From NCBI RefSeq assembly GCF_012033695.1, contig NZ_JAAVJI010000003.1, positions 434,001-498,000 on the forward strand: 64,000 nt of DNA. The letters run 5' to 3'. Below the pieces are notes generated by a model. It did not search any database. It saw only the letters and a program-made list of their open reading frames with translations, and was not told the DNA's origin. Shown here in pieces: positions 19,874 to 29,062 of the stretch. This DNA comes from Pseudomonas quercus. GTDB lineage: Bacteria > Pseudomonadota > Gammaproteobacteria > Pseudomonadales > Pseudomonadaceae. Position 1 is the stretch's first letter. Each line of letters starts with the position of its first letter. Position numbers and translations under genes: made by a program.

Positions 19874-20605
19874 ATGCGCACCCTGTTTCTGGCGATCCCC
19901 GTGATGGCGACGCTGCTCGCTGGCTGTGCGAGCCACCCTGTTGACGCAAGTGGCGTATGGGTGAACGAAAATGCAATAGAAGCTGCCCTCAAAGGCGGTA
20001 ACCTTCGCCAGGCCCTGCTCGGCATGGGGCCTACACTGGAATGGCAGATCGACTCGGCCGCCAGCAAGGCCACCTCCACCAATGGCTTCGAGGTGGCTGA
20101 GGGCGTCCTTGCTACCACAGGAAAAGGCGAGTGGCGTGTCGACTTCTACGGTAATGGTGCCGAAAACCTTGCGCTCGAAGGCAAAGAGCTTGTTCAGAGC
20201 GCCAGTGACACTGCAGCCGAGCAACGCTTTACACGGCCCGAACCTGCTCAGGCTGCGCTGCCACCGGGTGGGGCATTCGAACACCAGCTTTATGCTGCCT
20301 ATATGGGCGGTAACTGGACGGTTAGCGAGGGTAGCGGATTAGGTACTGCTGTTCGCTTCCTGCCGGATGGGCACGTTGAAGGCCTGGAAGGCATCGACCG
20401 CTATGCTTTGTGCCTGGGCGGTGACTGCGCGGCCATGAGCGGCGCGTTCGACAGCATCTGGCTCCAGGGCCGCGACCAGGGTGCCGCTTATATTCTTCAG
20501 CGTACCGATCATCAGCTGGATATCTACCAGGCCGCCAACCAGGCGGCGGAAGGCGAGATGCCTAGCCTGCGACCTGGTGCAGTGGCGTGGCGGCTTACGC
20601 GCTAA
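19874..20605 (+). CDS. Putative lipoprotein of unknown function
   Basis: A 243-residue secreted lipoprotein. The signal peptide ends in the lipobox LLAGC (Cys18), and Ala-Ser at +2/+3 favours release to the outer membrane. The mature part shows two weakly similar beta-rich halves, each with WV/WTV-type strands, and no motif I recognise. It starts 50 bases after ridA and may be read through from rpoZ-spoT-ridA. It is convergent with the epimerase-like gene, with 5 bases between them. Confidence 0.72.
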   Translation: MRTLFLAIPVMATLLAGCASHPVDASGVWVNENAIEAALKGGNLRQALLGMGPTLEWQIDSAASKATSTNGFEVAEGVLATTGKGEWRVDFYGNGAENLALEGKELVQSASDTAAEQRFTRPEPAQAALPPGGAFEHQLYAAYMGGNWTVSEGSGLGTAVRFLPDGHVEGLEGIDRYALCLGGDCAAMSGAFDSIWLQGRDQGAAYILQRTDHQLDIYQAANQAAEGEMPSLRPGAVAWRLTR

Positions 20606-20610
20606 CCGGT

Positions 20611-21462
20611 TCACGCATCAACAAGCGTGGCATACCCCTCACGGTAGGTAGGATAACGAGGCACCCACCCCGTGCCTCTTGCCAAGGCATTACTGCATCG
20701 TTTGCTGCCCGTCCGGCGCAACGGCGCCTGCTGCAGCTCTGCGTGTACACCCACCCGTTCTCTTAACCACGCCAGCACCTCGTGCAAGGCTGCCGGGGCG
20801 TCGTCCACGCCCAGGTAGCAGCCCGCGAGGGGTACGCCGGCCCAATCCTGGCGCAACAGATGGGCAATGAGGCCAGCAGCATCGTCGGCATGGATTCGGT
20901 TGCCGTACTGGGGCGGCTCTTGCTCGGCGTAATAGCCTTGCCTTGCCTGGTTGATCAGCCGCTCCCGCCCAGGGCCGTAGATGCCTGTCAGCCTTACCAC
21001 CGTCGCAGGCGTTGAGCTGGCGTGCGCCAGCGCTTCGGCTTCCAGCATTACTGCACCTGAATAGCCTGCCGGTTCAGTGGGCGATGTTTCGGTTACCCAA
21101 TCGCCGTTTGTCTGCCCATAGACACTGCTGCTGGATACGAACACCAGCCGCCGTGGCGCTTGCCCATGCTGCCTGATCCACCTCATTACATTAGCTAACC
21201 CGTCAATGTATGCACGGCGATACCCCGCCTCATCGTGCTGGTCGGCCGCTACGGCATAGACAAGGTAGTCCGGGGCAAGCGTTTCCCACCCCGCTGGGCA
21301 ACGAGAATCGTTGAAATCGGCGCCAAGCCCCGCCACACCCTGTGGCAAACGTGCCGGATTGCGGCGTATGCCCGTCACTCGCCAGCCGGCCTGCTGAAGC
21401 TGCAGTGCAAGGCGGCTGCCTACGTCACCGCAACCGGCAATAACTACTTGGGGAATGCTCAT
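20611..21462 (-). CDS. NAD(P)-binding epimerase-like protein (YeeZ-type)
   Basis: A 283-residue extended short-chain dehydrogenase. The Rossmann motif is variant, VIAGCGDVGSRLA at the N-terminus. SSSSVYGQ precedes where the catalytic tyrosine would be (GYSGAVMLEAE lacks the usual YxxxK), so epimerase activity is doubtful. It fits the YeeZ/atypical SDR5 group of unknown substrate. The ATG at 21462 is preceded by GAGGTAA; the frame is open to 21489. It is divergent from exbB. Confidence 0.78.
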   Translation of the reverse strand: MSIPQVVIAGCGDVGSRLALQLQQAGWRVTGIRRNPARLPQGVAGLGADFNDSRCPAGWETLAPDYLVYAVAADQHDEAGYRRAYIDGLANVMRWIRQHGQAPRRLVFVSSSSVYGQTNGDWVTETSPTEPAGYSGAVMLEAEALAHASSTPATVVRLTGIYGPGRERLINQARQGYYAEQEPPQYGNRIHADDAAGLIAHLLRQDWAGVPLAGCYLGVDDAPAALHEVLAWLRERVGVHAELQQAPLRRTGSKRCSNALARGTGWVPRYPTYREGYATLVDA

Positions 21463-21520
21463 GGTTACCTCAATAAAGGGCCTATACACCCGCCCATATG
21501 AAAAATCCGACGCAAATGCT

Positions 21521-21549
21521 TCTGCTATTAAGAATTACTTGCAATAATG
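21521..21549 (+). promoter_or_regulatory. Candidate promoter upstream of exbB
   Basis: AATAAT (21544-21549) is a five-of-six match to a -10 element. The TTCTGC 17 bases upstream is a poor -35. The AT-rich stretch 21515-21550 is where a Fur site would be expected for a TonB operon, but I cannot match the Fur consensus well enough to claim one. Confidence 0.3.
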
Positions 21550-21618
21550 CCGCATTCTTTGTCCCGGCGCCCCTCTGCCTGCATGGACTGCCACCTACAT
21601 TATTCGGGTTCAGCCAGC

Positions 21619-22560
21619 ATGACTTCTACTCTGCTATCCACTTCGCTTTCCACGGTACGCCTGGTGCCACGTGCGTGGGCTACCCTCGCCGTCCTGCTTG
21701 CAAGCCTGGCAACGCCGATAGCGTTCGCTGACACGCTTACGGCATCGTCCCCCCCCGCCACCCTGACGACCCCAGCTACGACCGAGGCACCGGCCACGGA
21801 TACCCCGGTTCTTGCTGAGGGTGCGCCAGACGTGGCCGATACGTCATTGAACCTTGGCCACGACCTATCGCCCTGGGGCATGTACCAGAACGCCGACATT
21901 GTGGTGAAGGCTGTCATGATCGGCCTCGCCCTCGCCTCCATCATTACCTGGACACTATGGGTCGCCAAAGGCCTGGAAGTACTGGGCGCCAAGCGCCGCC
22001 TGCGCCGCGAAATCGACGTACTAAAGCGCGCGCCCACCCTCAAGGCTGCAGGCGATGCCACCAACCATCCTGGCACCCTAGCGCATCTGCTGGTACAGGA
22101 TGCAATGGAAGAATTGCAGCTGTCTGCACAGGCGCGTGACAAGGATGGCATCAAGGAGCGCGTCAGCTTCCGCCTGGAGCGCCTTGTCGCCGCCTGCGGC
22201 CGCAAGATGAGCAGCGGCACTGGCGTACTGGCGACCATCGGTTCGACTGCACCCTTCGTAGGTTTGTTCGGCACGGTGTGGGGCATCATGAACAGCTTCA
22301 TCGGCATCGCTAAAACCCAGACCACCAACCTTGCAGTGGTCGCGCCTGGTATTGCCGAAGCGTTGTTGGCAACGGCATTGGGCCTGGTGGCGGCCATTCC
22401 CGCGGTAGTGATCTATAACGTGTTCGCCCGCTCTATCACGGGTTACAAAGCGCAGGTTGCCGACGCCAGTGCTCAGGTACTGCTGCTGGTAAGCCGTGAC
22501 CTGGACCACCAGCCTGCCGAACGTGCAAGCCAGCCTCATACCATGGTCAAAGTGGGTTAA
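21619..22560 (+). CDS. exbB: TonB-system proton channel ExbB
   Basis: A 313-residue MotA/TolQ/ExbB protein. It has an N-terminal signal-like segment and an Ala/Thr/Pro-rich periplasmic extension typical of pseudomonad ExbB (ending near residue 75). Three membrane helices follow, and the channel motif [20 protein letters not shown] lies in the loop and second helix. With ExbD it uses the proton gradient to drive TonB. The start is uncertain: none of the ATGs at 21547, 21583 or 21619 has a strong ribosome site. It is first of exbB-exbD-tonB. Confidence 0.9.
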   Translation: MTSTLLSTSLSTVRLVPRAWATLAVLLASLATPIAFADTLTASSPPATLTTPATTEAPATDTPVLAEGAPDVADTSLNLGHDLSPWGMYQNADIVVKAVMIGLALASIITWTLWVAKGLEVLGAKRRLRREIDVLKRAPTLKAAGDATNHPGTLAHLLVQDAMEELQLSAQARDKDGIKERVSFRLERLVAACGRKMSSGTGVLATIGSTAPFVGLFGTVWGIMNSFIGIAKTQTTNLAVVAPGIAEALLATALGLVAAIPAVVIYNVFARSITGYKAQVADASAQVLLLVSRDLDHQPAERASQPHTMVKVG

Positions 22561-22562
22561 GC

Positions 22563-22988
22563 ATGGGCCTGCACCTGAAGGAAGGCGCTGACGAGCTCGC
22601 CGAAAACCACGAAATCAACGTTACGCCCTTTATCGACGTGATGCTGGTTCTGCTCATCATCTTTATGGTCGCCGCACCCTTAGCCACTGTAGATATCAAG
22701 GTCGACTTGCCTGCCTCAACGGCCAAGCCCTCGCCCCGGCCTGAGAAGCCAGTGTTCCTAAGTGTGAAGGCGGATAAGCAACTGTACCTGGGTGACGATG
22801 CCGTGGACCGCGCCGCGTTGGGCCAGGTGCTCGATGCCCGTACCCATGGAAAAAAGGACACTACGATTTTCTTCCAGGCTGACAAAGGCGTGGATTACGG
22901 CGACTTGATGGAAGTCATGGACGCCCTGCGCGGCGCCGGCTACCTGAAGGTGGGCCTGGTAGGGCTTGAGACGGCAGGCAAGCAATGA
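22563..22988 (+). CDS. exbD: TonB-system protein ExbD
   Basis: A 141-residue protein with one transmembrane helix. The essential membrane aspartate lies in NVTPFIDVMLVLLIIFMV (Asp at about 25), and the periplasmic peptidoglycan-contacting domain makes up the rest. It forms the energised ExbB-ExbD motor. The start is 2 bases after the exbB stop, and its own stop overlaps the tonB start (ATGA). Confidence 0.96.
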   Translation: MGLHLKEGADELAENHEINVTPFIDVMLVLLIIFMVAAPLATVDIKVDLPASTAKPSPRPEKPVFLSVKADKQLYLGDDAVDRAALGQVLDARTHGKKDTTIFFQADKGVDYGDLMEVMDALRGAGYLKVGLVGLETAGKQ

Positions 22989-23716
22989 TCGCCACCAGTC
23001 GCCCCCTACCGGAATTCACGCGGTATGGCGGTAGCCTGCTGCTGGTACTGGCCGTACATGCAGCGGCTATCGCTGTTGCCTTGAACTGGAAAAGCCCACC
23101 CTCGCCTGCACCGCTGCCACCACCCGCAATGATGATGGAGCTAGCGCCGTTGCCCGAGCCCCAGCCATTGCCGCCTCCCGTGGTACAGCCGCCTGCGCCG
23201 GTTGAGGAGCCGCCACTGCCCAAGCTCGTGGAGGCGCCTAAGCCTGTGATCGAAGTGCCCAAGCCCAAGCCTAAACCCAAGCCCCAACCGCCTAAGCCGC
23301 AGCCTAAGCCACAACCGCAGCCACCCAAGGAAGCGCCAGTGGAGCAGCCTGCAGCGGCCGCTCCGCCTGCACCTGCCAAGGCGCCTGCTGCGCCGCCTGC
23401 GCCACCGCCCCCTCCTGCCAATGCAGCACCAAGCTGGCAAGGCGAGATCATGGCCCGCTTGCAGCGCTTCAAGGAGTACCCTCCGCCAGCACGCGCCCGT
23501 GGGACCACGGGTACAGTGGTAGTGGAATTCACCATGGACGCCCAAGGCCGCGTGCTGGATTCTAGCGTTTTAACCAGCTCTGGCAGCAGCCTTCTGGACC
23601 GTGCAGCCCTGCGTGCGGTAAGCCGTGCCCAGCCGCTGCCGGTACCGCCCGCAAGCCAATTGATCAATGGCACGGTAAAGCTCAAGGCACCGTTCAATTT
23701 CACACTTACGAAATAA
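22985..23716 (+). CDS. tonB: Energy transducer TonB
   Basis: A 243-residue TonB. The N-terminal membrane anchor is at about 17-37. The Pro/Lys-rich spacer (about 40-145, with runs such as PKPKPKPKPQPPKPQPKP) spans the periplasm. The C-terminal domain, about 150-243, has YPPPARARGTTGTVVVEFTM and ends in LKAPFNFTLTK. It passes energy to outer-membrane siderophore and cobalamin receptors. ATGA overlap with exbD means coupled translation. Confidence 0.95.
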   Translation: MIATSRPLPEFTRYGGSLLLVLAVHAAAIAVALNWKSPPSPAPLPPPAMMMELAPLPEPQPLPPPVVQPPAPVEEPPLPKLVEAPKPVIEVPKPKPKPKPQPPKPQPKPQPQPPKEAPVEQPAAAAPPAPAKAPAAPPAPPPPPANAAPSWQGEIMARLQRFKEYPPPARARGTTGTVVVEFTMDAQGRVLDSSVLTSSGSSLLDRAALRAVSRAQPLPVPPASQLINGTVKLKAPFNFTLTK

Positions 23717-23745
23717 ACGTATTTTGTTGCACGCTTAAGCGTTCG

Positions 23746-23760
23746 ATAACGTGCGTCTAT
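23746..23760. promoter_or_regulatory. Partial OxyR-like half site upstream of oxyR
   Basis: ATAA, seven bases, then CTAT matches half of the OxyR recognition pattern (ATAG-N7-CTAT) except for one base. The second half is not recognisable at the right distance. It sits 47-61 bases before the oxyR start, where autoregulation would act. Confidence 0.25.
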
Positions 23761-23806
23761 CGACGGCAGCCGCTATGCTGGAGCGGCAACCTCATGGACG
23801 CCCGTT

Positions 23807-24742
23807 ATGACCCTTACAGAACTACGCTACATTGTCACGCTCGCGCAGGAGCAGCACTTCGGCCATGCGGCTGAGCGCTGCCATGTGAGCCAGCCTACGT
23901 TATCGGTCGGGGTGAAAAAACTCGAAGACGAACTAGGCGTGCTGATCTTCGAGCGCAGCAAGAGCGCCGTCCGGCTCACACCCGTGGGCGAAAGCATCGT
24001 GGCCCAGGCACAAAAGGTGCTTGAGCAGGCCCAAGGCATTCGTGAACTGGCGCAGGCAGGCAAGAACCAGCTCACTGCGCCATTGAAAGTAGGGGCTATC
24101 TATACCGTAGGGCCTTACCTGTTCCCACACCTTATTCCACAGCTGCACCGGGTTGCCCCGCAGATGCCGCTGTACATCGAAGAAAACTTCACCCACCTGC
24201 TGCGCGACAAGCTGCGTAACGGTGAGTTGGATGCGGTGATTGTAGCCCTGCCGTTCAACGAAGCCGATGTGCTGACGCTGCCACTGTACGATGAGCCTTT
24301 CCAAGTGCTGATGCCCAGTGACCACCCGTGGACACGCAAGGAAACCATCGACTCGGCTCTGCTTAACGATAAAAGCCTGTTGCTACTGGGTGAAGGCCAC
24401 TGCTTCCGAGACCAAGTGCTCGAAGCCTGCCCAACCATGGGCAAAGGTGCAGAAGCGGCCAGGCATACCACGGTGGAATCCAGCTCGCTGGAAACCATTC
24501 GCCACATGGTTGCTTCGGGGCTGGGCGTATCAGTACTTCCTCTCTCGGCGGTCCATAGCCACCACTATGCACCAGGGGTGATCGAAGTACGGCCCATGAC
24601 GGCACCCGCACCTTTCCGCACGGTGGCCATCGCCTGGCGTGCAAGCTTCCCGCGGCCCAAGGCTATTGAAATACTGGCCGACTCGATTCGCCTGTGCTCA
24701 GTGGCCAAGGCACCCAACCCACCTGCTAAAGCCTCTGTATGA
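23807..24742 (+). CDS. oxyR: Hydrogen peroxide-sensing LysR regulator OxyR
   Basis: A 311-residue LysR-type regulator. The N-terminal helix-turn-helix is intact (FGHAAERCHVSQPTLSVGVKKLEDELG). The redox cysteines fall exactly at Cys199 and Cys208 in GEGHCFRDQVLEAC, the same numbering as E. coli OxyR, which makes the assignment firm. It activates catalase, ahpC and related genes when oxidised. It overlaps recG by four bases (ATGA), the oxyR-recG operon described in pseudomonads. Confidence 0.96.
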   Translation: MTLTELRYIVTLAQEQHFGHAAERCHVSQPTLSVGVKKLEDELGVLIFERSKSAVRLTPVGESIVAQAQKVLEQAQGIRELAQAGKNQLTAPLKVGAIYTVGPYLFPHLIPQLHRVAPQMPLYIEENFTHLLRDKLRNGELDAVIVALPFNEADVLTLPLYDEPFQVLMPSDHPWTRKETIDSALLNDKSLLLLGEGHCFRDQVLEACPTMGKGAEAARHTTVESSSLETIRHMVASGLGVSVLPLSAVHSHHYAPGVIEVRPMTAPAPFRTVAIAWRASFPRPKAIEILADSIRLCSVAKAPNPPAKASV

Positions 24743-26814
24743 CCGAACTGGCCGGTGTGCCAGTTACGGCACTCAAGGGCGTAGGCGATGCCATGGCGGA
24801 AAAGCTCGCCAAGGTAGGCCTTGAAACCGTACAAGACGTACTGTTCCACCTGCCCCTGCGCTATCAGGACCGAACCCGGGTAATCCCTATCGGCAGCCTG
24901 CGCCCTGGCCAGGACGCCGTCATTGAAGGCACGGTGCGCGGGGCCGATGTCATGATGGGCAAGCGGCGTAGCCTGCTGGTGCGCCTGGGCGATGACACAG
25001 GCGTGGTGAGCCTGCGCTTCTATCACTTCAGCAATGCGCAGAAGGAAGCCCTCAAGCGAGGGACCGCCGTACGCTGCTATGGCGAAGCCCGGCCCGGCGC
25101 CTCGGGGCTGGAGATCTACCATCCCGAGTACCGCGCGCTGATCGAAGACGAGCCGGCCCCGGTCGAACAGACCCTCACGCCCATCTACCCATCGACCGAA
25201 GGCCTGACTCAGCAACGCCTGCGCCAGCTGTGTGTTCAAAGCCTGGCCATGCTGGGCCCTCGCAGCCTACCCGACTGGCTGCCTGATGAAGTGGCAAAGG
25301 CACATCACCTCGGTGCATTGGCAGATGCCATTCGCTACCTGCATCAGCCCCCTGCCGATGCCGATGTGGATGAATTGGCCTTGGGTCATCACTGGGCGCA
25401 GGAGCGCCTGATCTTCGAAGAACTGCTTACCCATCAATTGTCGCAGCAGCGGCTTCGAGAAAGCGTTCGCGCCCAGCAGGCGCCACCCCTTCCCCTTCCT
25501 CGAACCCTGCCGGCGCGTTACCTGGCGAACCTGGGCTTTGCGCCCACGGGTGCTCAGCAACGTGTTGGCAAAGAGATCAGCTACGACCTCAGCCAGAACG
25601 CACCCATGCTGCGCCTGGTGCAGGGCGATGTGGGTGCAGGCAAAACGGTAGTGGCAGCGCTGGCGGCCCTGCAGGCCATTGAAGCGGGCTACCAGGTTGC
25701 CTTGATGGCCCCCACCGAAATCCTCGCTGAGCAGCATTACCTCAACTTCCAGCGCTGGTTCGAGCCATTGGGAATTGAAGTGGCTTGGTTGGCTGGCAAG
25801 CTCAAGGGCAAGGTGCGACAGGCTGCGCTGGAGCGTATCGCCGGCGGCGCACCCATGGTGGTGGGTACGCATGCGCTGTTCCAGCCTGAGGTCTGTTTCA
25901 GCCGCCTGGCGCTGGCAATCATCGACGAGCAGCACCGTTTCGGTGTGCAGCAGCGCCTGGCCTTGAGACAGAAGGGCGTGGAAGGTCGTTTATGCCCGCA
26001 TCAGCTGATCATGACCGCTACACCCATCCCGCGGACGTTGGCCATGAGTGCCTACGCCGACCTGGACACGTCTGTGCTCGACGAACTGCCGCCCGGCCGT
26101 ACCCCGGTCAACACGGTGCTGGTGGCGGACAGTCGCCGTATTGAAGTGGTCGAACGCGTGCGCGCTGCCTGCGCCGAGGGGCGCCAGGCTTATTGGGTGT
26201 GTACGCTGATCGAAGAGTCTGAAGAGCTGACCTGCCAGGCCGCAGAGACCACCTTCGAAGAGCTTACCAGCGCCTTGGGTGAACTGCGGGTAGGGCTGGT
26301 ACACGGCCGAATGAAACCGGTAGAAAAAGCCGACGTCATGGCGCGATTCAAGCAGGGCGAACTGCAACTGCTGGTGGCCACCACTGTAATTGAAGTGGGG
26401 GTCGACGTGCCCAACGCCAGCCTGATGATCATTGAAAACCCCGAGCGCCTGGGCCTGGCACAACTGCACCAGTTACGCGGCCGCGTAGGCCGTGGCAGTG
26501 CAGCCAGCCATTGCGTATTGCTGTATCACCCCCCCCTTTCCTTCATCGGCCGTGAACGCCTGGGTATCATGCGTGAAACCAACGATGGCTTCGTGATTGC
26601 CGAGAAAGACCTGGAGCTGCGGGGCCCTGGCGAAATGCTCGGTACACGGCAAACTGGCCTGCTACAGTTCAAAGTGGCGGACCTGATGCGAGATGCGCAT
26701 TTGCTGCCTGCGGTACGTGAAGCCGCGCAGCAGCTGATCCTACGCTGGCCTGACCACGTGACACCCCTACTTGAACGCTGGCTGCGGCACGGGCAGCAAT
26801 ACGGCCAAGTGTGA
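24739..26814 (+). CDS. recG: ATP-dependent DNA helicase RecG
   Basis: A 691-residue superfamily 2 helicase that reverses stalled forks and processes Holliday junctions. The wedge/OB domain occupies about the first 250 residues. Walker A is GDVGAGKTV, Walker B is the variant DEQHRFGVQQR, motif III is MTATPIPRTLA, and motif VI is QLRGRVGRG, followed by the TRG motif region. It is translated by overlap with oxyR, linking repair to the oxidative response. Confidence 0.96.
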   Translation: MTELAGVPVTALKGVGDAMAEKLAKVGLETVQDVLFHLPLRYQDRTRVIPIGSLRPGQDAVIEGTVRGADVMMGKRRSLLVRLGDDTGVVSLRFYHFSNAQKEALKRGTAVRCYGEARPGASGLEIYHPEYRALIEDEPAPVEQTLTPIYPSTEGLTQQRLRQLCVQSLAMLGPRSLPDWLPDEVAKAHHLGALADAIRYLHQPPADADVDELALGHHWAQERLIFEELLTHQLSQQRLRESVRAQQAPPLPLPRTLPARYLANLGFAPTGAQQRVGKEISYDLSQNAPMLRLVQGDVGAGKTVVAALAALQAIEAGYQVALMAPTEILAEQHYLNFQRWFEPLGIEVAWLAGKLKGKVRQAALERIAGGAPMVVGTHALFQPEVCFSRLALAIIDEQHRFGVQQRLALRQKGVEGRLCPHQLIMTATPIPRTLAMSAYADLDTSVLDELPPGRTPVNTVLVADSRRIEVVERVRAACAEGRQAYWVCTLIEESEELTCQAAETTFEELTSALGELRVGLVHGRMKPVEKADVMARFKQGELQLLVATTVIEVGVDVPNASLMIIENPERLGLAQLHQLRGRVGRGSAASHCVLLYHPPLSFIGRERLGIMRETNDGFVIAEKDLELRGPGEMLGTRQTGLLQFKVADLMRDAHLLPAVREAAQQLILRWPDHVTPLLERWLRHGQQYGQV

Positions 26815-26889
26815 GGCGCCTTTCTTAATCTGCCTGCGAATTTTCCCTAGACGGGTATACTGCGGCTTTGTACACGTTCGGATACAGCC

Positions 26890-28290
26890 ATGACTGAAGT
26901 TGCCCTGGAAGTAGCAACACCGCACGCTCCCGATGCCATCCAGCAGTTACTGCGTACCCATGGCATCGGCTACCGCGAGGTGACTGACTCACCGCTGCTC
27001 AACCCCGCCCGGCAGGTGCAGGCGGTTCTGCTGGGAGATGCGGTTGGCCTGCTTCTGGTGCTGCTGCGCAAGGACCAACTGCTGGACCTCACGCGCCTAG
27101 CCGAGATCTATGGCCGTACGCTGACTGCCGTGCCGCTTGAGAAGCTCACAAGGCTGCTGCGCCCCCTGAACCTGGGCGAGTTGCCCGGTATTCCCCTGGC
27201 TGTCAGCGCGCCCTGCGTCTATGACGAGCGCCTGCTGGACATCGAGTACGTGCTGGTCGCTTCGGGTCAACCGGGCATTCTGCTGGAAATCTCCACCGAC
27301 CAGGACCAGTTCCGCAAGGCCTTGGCCAATGCCAGCTCGGCCCGGTTTGGCGAAGACGTCAGCAAGCCAACGGTGCAGCCGCTATCAGGTTCCTTGAGTG
27401 TCATCTCCAAGGGTGTGCAGGCGTTTACTGCGCGGCGTATCCAGCAGCGCCTTGAGGACACCATCGAGATCCCGCCCCTGGCGACCACCGCGCAGAAGAT
27501 CATCAAGCTACGGGTAGACCCGGATGCCAGCACTGACGATGTGACCGGCGTGGTGGAAACTGACCCCGCGCTGGCCGCGCAGGTCGTGAGCTGGGCTGCA
27601 TCGCCTTATTACGGCTCGGTTGGCAAGATCCGCTCCGTAGAAGATGCCATTGTGCGGGTGCTGGGTTTCGACCTGGTAATCAACTTGGCTCTAGGCCTGG
27701 CCTTGGGTAAAACCCTCACCTTGCCCAAAGACAAACCGCAGCATGCCACGCCCTATTGGCAGCAGTCGTTGTATACCGCTGCTGTGGTTGAAGGCCTTAC
27801 CCGTGCCATGCCGCGTGCCGAGCGCCCTGAGGCGGGCCTTACTTATCTGGGTGGCTTGCTGCACAACTTCGGTTACCTGCTACTGGCGCATGTCTTCCCG
27901 CCACATTTTTCGCTGGTGTGCCGTCATCTTGAGGTCAATCCGCACCTGCCTCATGCCTACGTTGAACACCACTTGCTGGGGATCAGCCGCGAGCAGGTAG
28001 GGGCTTGGCTGATGAGGCATTGGGACATGCCAGACGAACTCGTCACGGCCTTGCAATATCAGAATGACGCCACCTACGAGGGTGAGCATGCTGTGTATGC
28101 CAACCTGGTGTGCCTGGCCGTGCGCTTGTTGCGTACCCGTGGCAAAGGTTTCGAGGTGGAAGAAGAGATTCCCGAAGCGCTATTGGCGCGGCTGAGCATT
28201 ACCCGCGAGAAGGCGGATGATGTGGTCACCAAGGTATTGAATGCTGAACAGCTGCTACGTGAGCTGGCACAGCAGTTCGGGCAAGGGTAA
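26890..28290 (+). CDS. YbaK-like / HDOD fusion signalling protein
   Basis: A 466-residue two-domain protein. Residues about 15-150 resemble the YbaK/ProX aminoacyl-tRNA deacylase fold. Residues about 190-400 are an HDOD domain, the degenerate HD phosphohydrolase type; it keeps the family pattern ETDPALAAQVVSWAASPYYG and LGGLLHNFGYLLLAHVF rather than a full metal site. HDOD proteins act in signalling and mRNA or cell-cycle control, with no known enzymatic activity. It is monocistronic and convergent with hupA. Confidence 0.8.
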   Translation: MTEVALEVATPHAPDAIQQLLRTHGIGYREVTDSPLLNPARQVQAVLLGDAVGLLLVLLRKDQLLDLTRLAEIYGRTLTAVPLEKLTRLLRPLNLGELPGIPLAVSAPCVYDERLLDIEYVLVASGQPGILLEISTDQDQFRKALANASSARFGEDVSKPTVQPLSGSLSVISKGVQAFTARRIQQRLEDTIEIPPLATTAQKIIKLRVDPDASTDDVTGVVETDPALAAQVVSWAASPYYGSVGKIRSVEDAIVRVLGFDLVINLALGLALGKTLTLPKDKPQHATPYWQQSLYTAAVVEGLTRAMPRAERPEAGLTYLGGLLHNFGYLLLAHVFPPHFSLVCRHLEVNPHLPHAYVEHHLLGISREQVGAWLMRHWDMPDELVTALQYQNDATYEGEHAVYANLVCLAVRLLRTRGKGFEVEEEIPEALLARLSITREKADDVVTKVLNAEQLLRELAQQFGQG

Positions 28291-28302
28291 ACCCTCTGAC
28301 GT

Positions 28303-28345
28303 GTCGCATGGGCCGGGGTGCCAAACCCGGCCTTCGTCCCGCGAC
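28303..28345. repeat. Nested inverted repeat between the HDOD gene and hupA
   Basis: An inner stem GGCCGGG/CCCGGCC (28311-28317 with 28326-28332) is nested in an outer GTCGC/GCGAC (28303-28307 with 28341-28345). It lies between convergent genes and may end transcription or be a REP-like element. There is no T-run. Confidence 0.45.
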
Positions 28346-28362
28346 AGCGCTGGCAATAATGC

Positions 28363-28632
28363 CTAGCCAATACTCTCGCGCAGGTTCTTGCCAGGCTTGA
28401 ACGCCACGGTATTGCTTGCGCGGATCTTCACCGGCTCACCGGTTTGCGGGTTTTTGCCCGTACGGGCGCCACGATGGCGTTTCTCGAAGGTACCAAAGCC
28501 CACAAGGGTAACGTTGCCCTCGTTGACCGCTTGAGTAATTTGCTCAAGCAGCACGTTCAGCACACGGTTGGCTTCGTCTTTCGTAATGTCGGCCCGGTCG
28601 GCGATAGCCTGGGCGAGTTCAGGTTTGCGCAT
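28363..28632 (-). CDS. hupA: DNA-binding protein HU-alpha
   Basis: An 89-residue histone-like protein. The dimer arm reads TGKNPQTGEPVKIRASNTVAFKPGK, and the DNA-intercalating proline (Asn-Pro) is present. The start at 28632 with AGAGG upstream gives the classical MRKPELAQAIADRA; the frame is open to 28713, but those residues are not HU. It compacts the nucleoid and assists replication and repair. Confidence 0.95.
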   Translation of the reverse strand: MRKPELAQAIADRADITKDEANRVLNVLLEQITQAVNEGNVTLVGFGTFEKRHRGARTGKNPQTGEPVKIRASNTVAFKPGKNLRESIG

Positions 28633-28816
28633 GAATGATGCCTCTTCGCGATTTTTGTTTTTATGGCCGGCCGGGTGTACCCGTGCCAGATGTGCGCGTG
28701 GACCCCTATCCACGGCTAACGCATCGAGAATGGCACGCCCAGCGCACCCGCGCCAGTGCTACAAACGGCTTTATTACGGTTATTTCGGGCAAATTCCGAC
28801 GGCTAGTACGGCGGCT

Positions 28817-28984
28817 TTACAGGACTTCGATCATTTCAAAGTCGGTTTTTCCTACCCCACAGTCGGGGCATAGCCAATCTTCGGGAACATCTTCCCAACG
28901 TGTACCCGGGGCCAAGCCTTCGTCTGGATCGCCCGCCACTTCATCGTAAATATAGCCACATACCACACACTGCCATTTCTTCAT
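28817..28984 (-). CDS. rubA: Rubredoxin
   Basis: A 55-residue rubredoxin with the iron knuckles CVVCG (Cys6, Cys9) and CPDCG (Cys39, Cys42). It carries a single Fe(Cys)4 and passes electrons, in pseudomonads to alkane hydroxylase or other monooxygenases, from a rubredoxin reductase that is not in this window. GAGGAA precedes the ATG at 28984. It is divergent from ubiC. The adjacent hupA promoter must lie in the 184-base gap. Confidence 0.95.
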   Translation of the reverse strand: MKKWQCVVCGYIYDEVAGDPDEGLAPGTRWEDVPEDWLCPDCGVGKTDFEMIEVL

Positions 28985-29062
28985 GTCATTCCTCTTCGTT
29001 GCGTTTGGCCAGGTACTGGAGCCGCTGACCATTCATGCTAAGCTCATGGCCTGCCTATTGCC

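Noticed and set aside
21515..21550. A Fur box in front of exbB
   Set aside because: The region is AT-rich and suitably placed, but the match to the 19-bp Fur consensus is too poor to claim.
23011..23545. Gly/Arg-rich minus-strand frames opposite tonB
   Set aside because: They are reverse readings of the Pro/Lys-rich TonB spacer.
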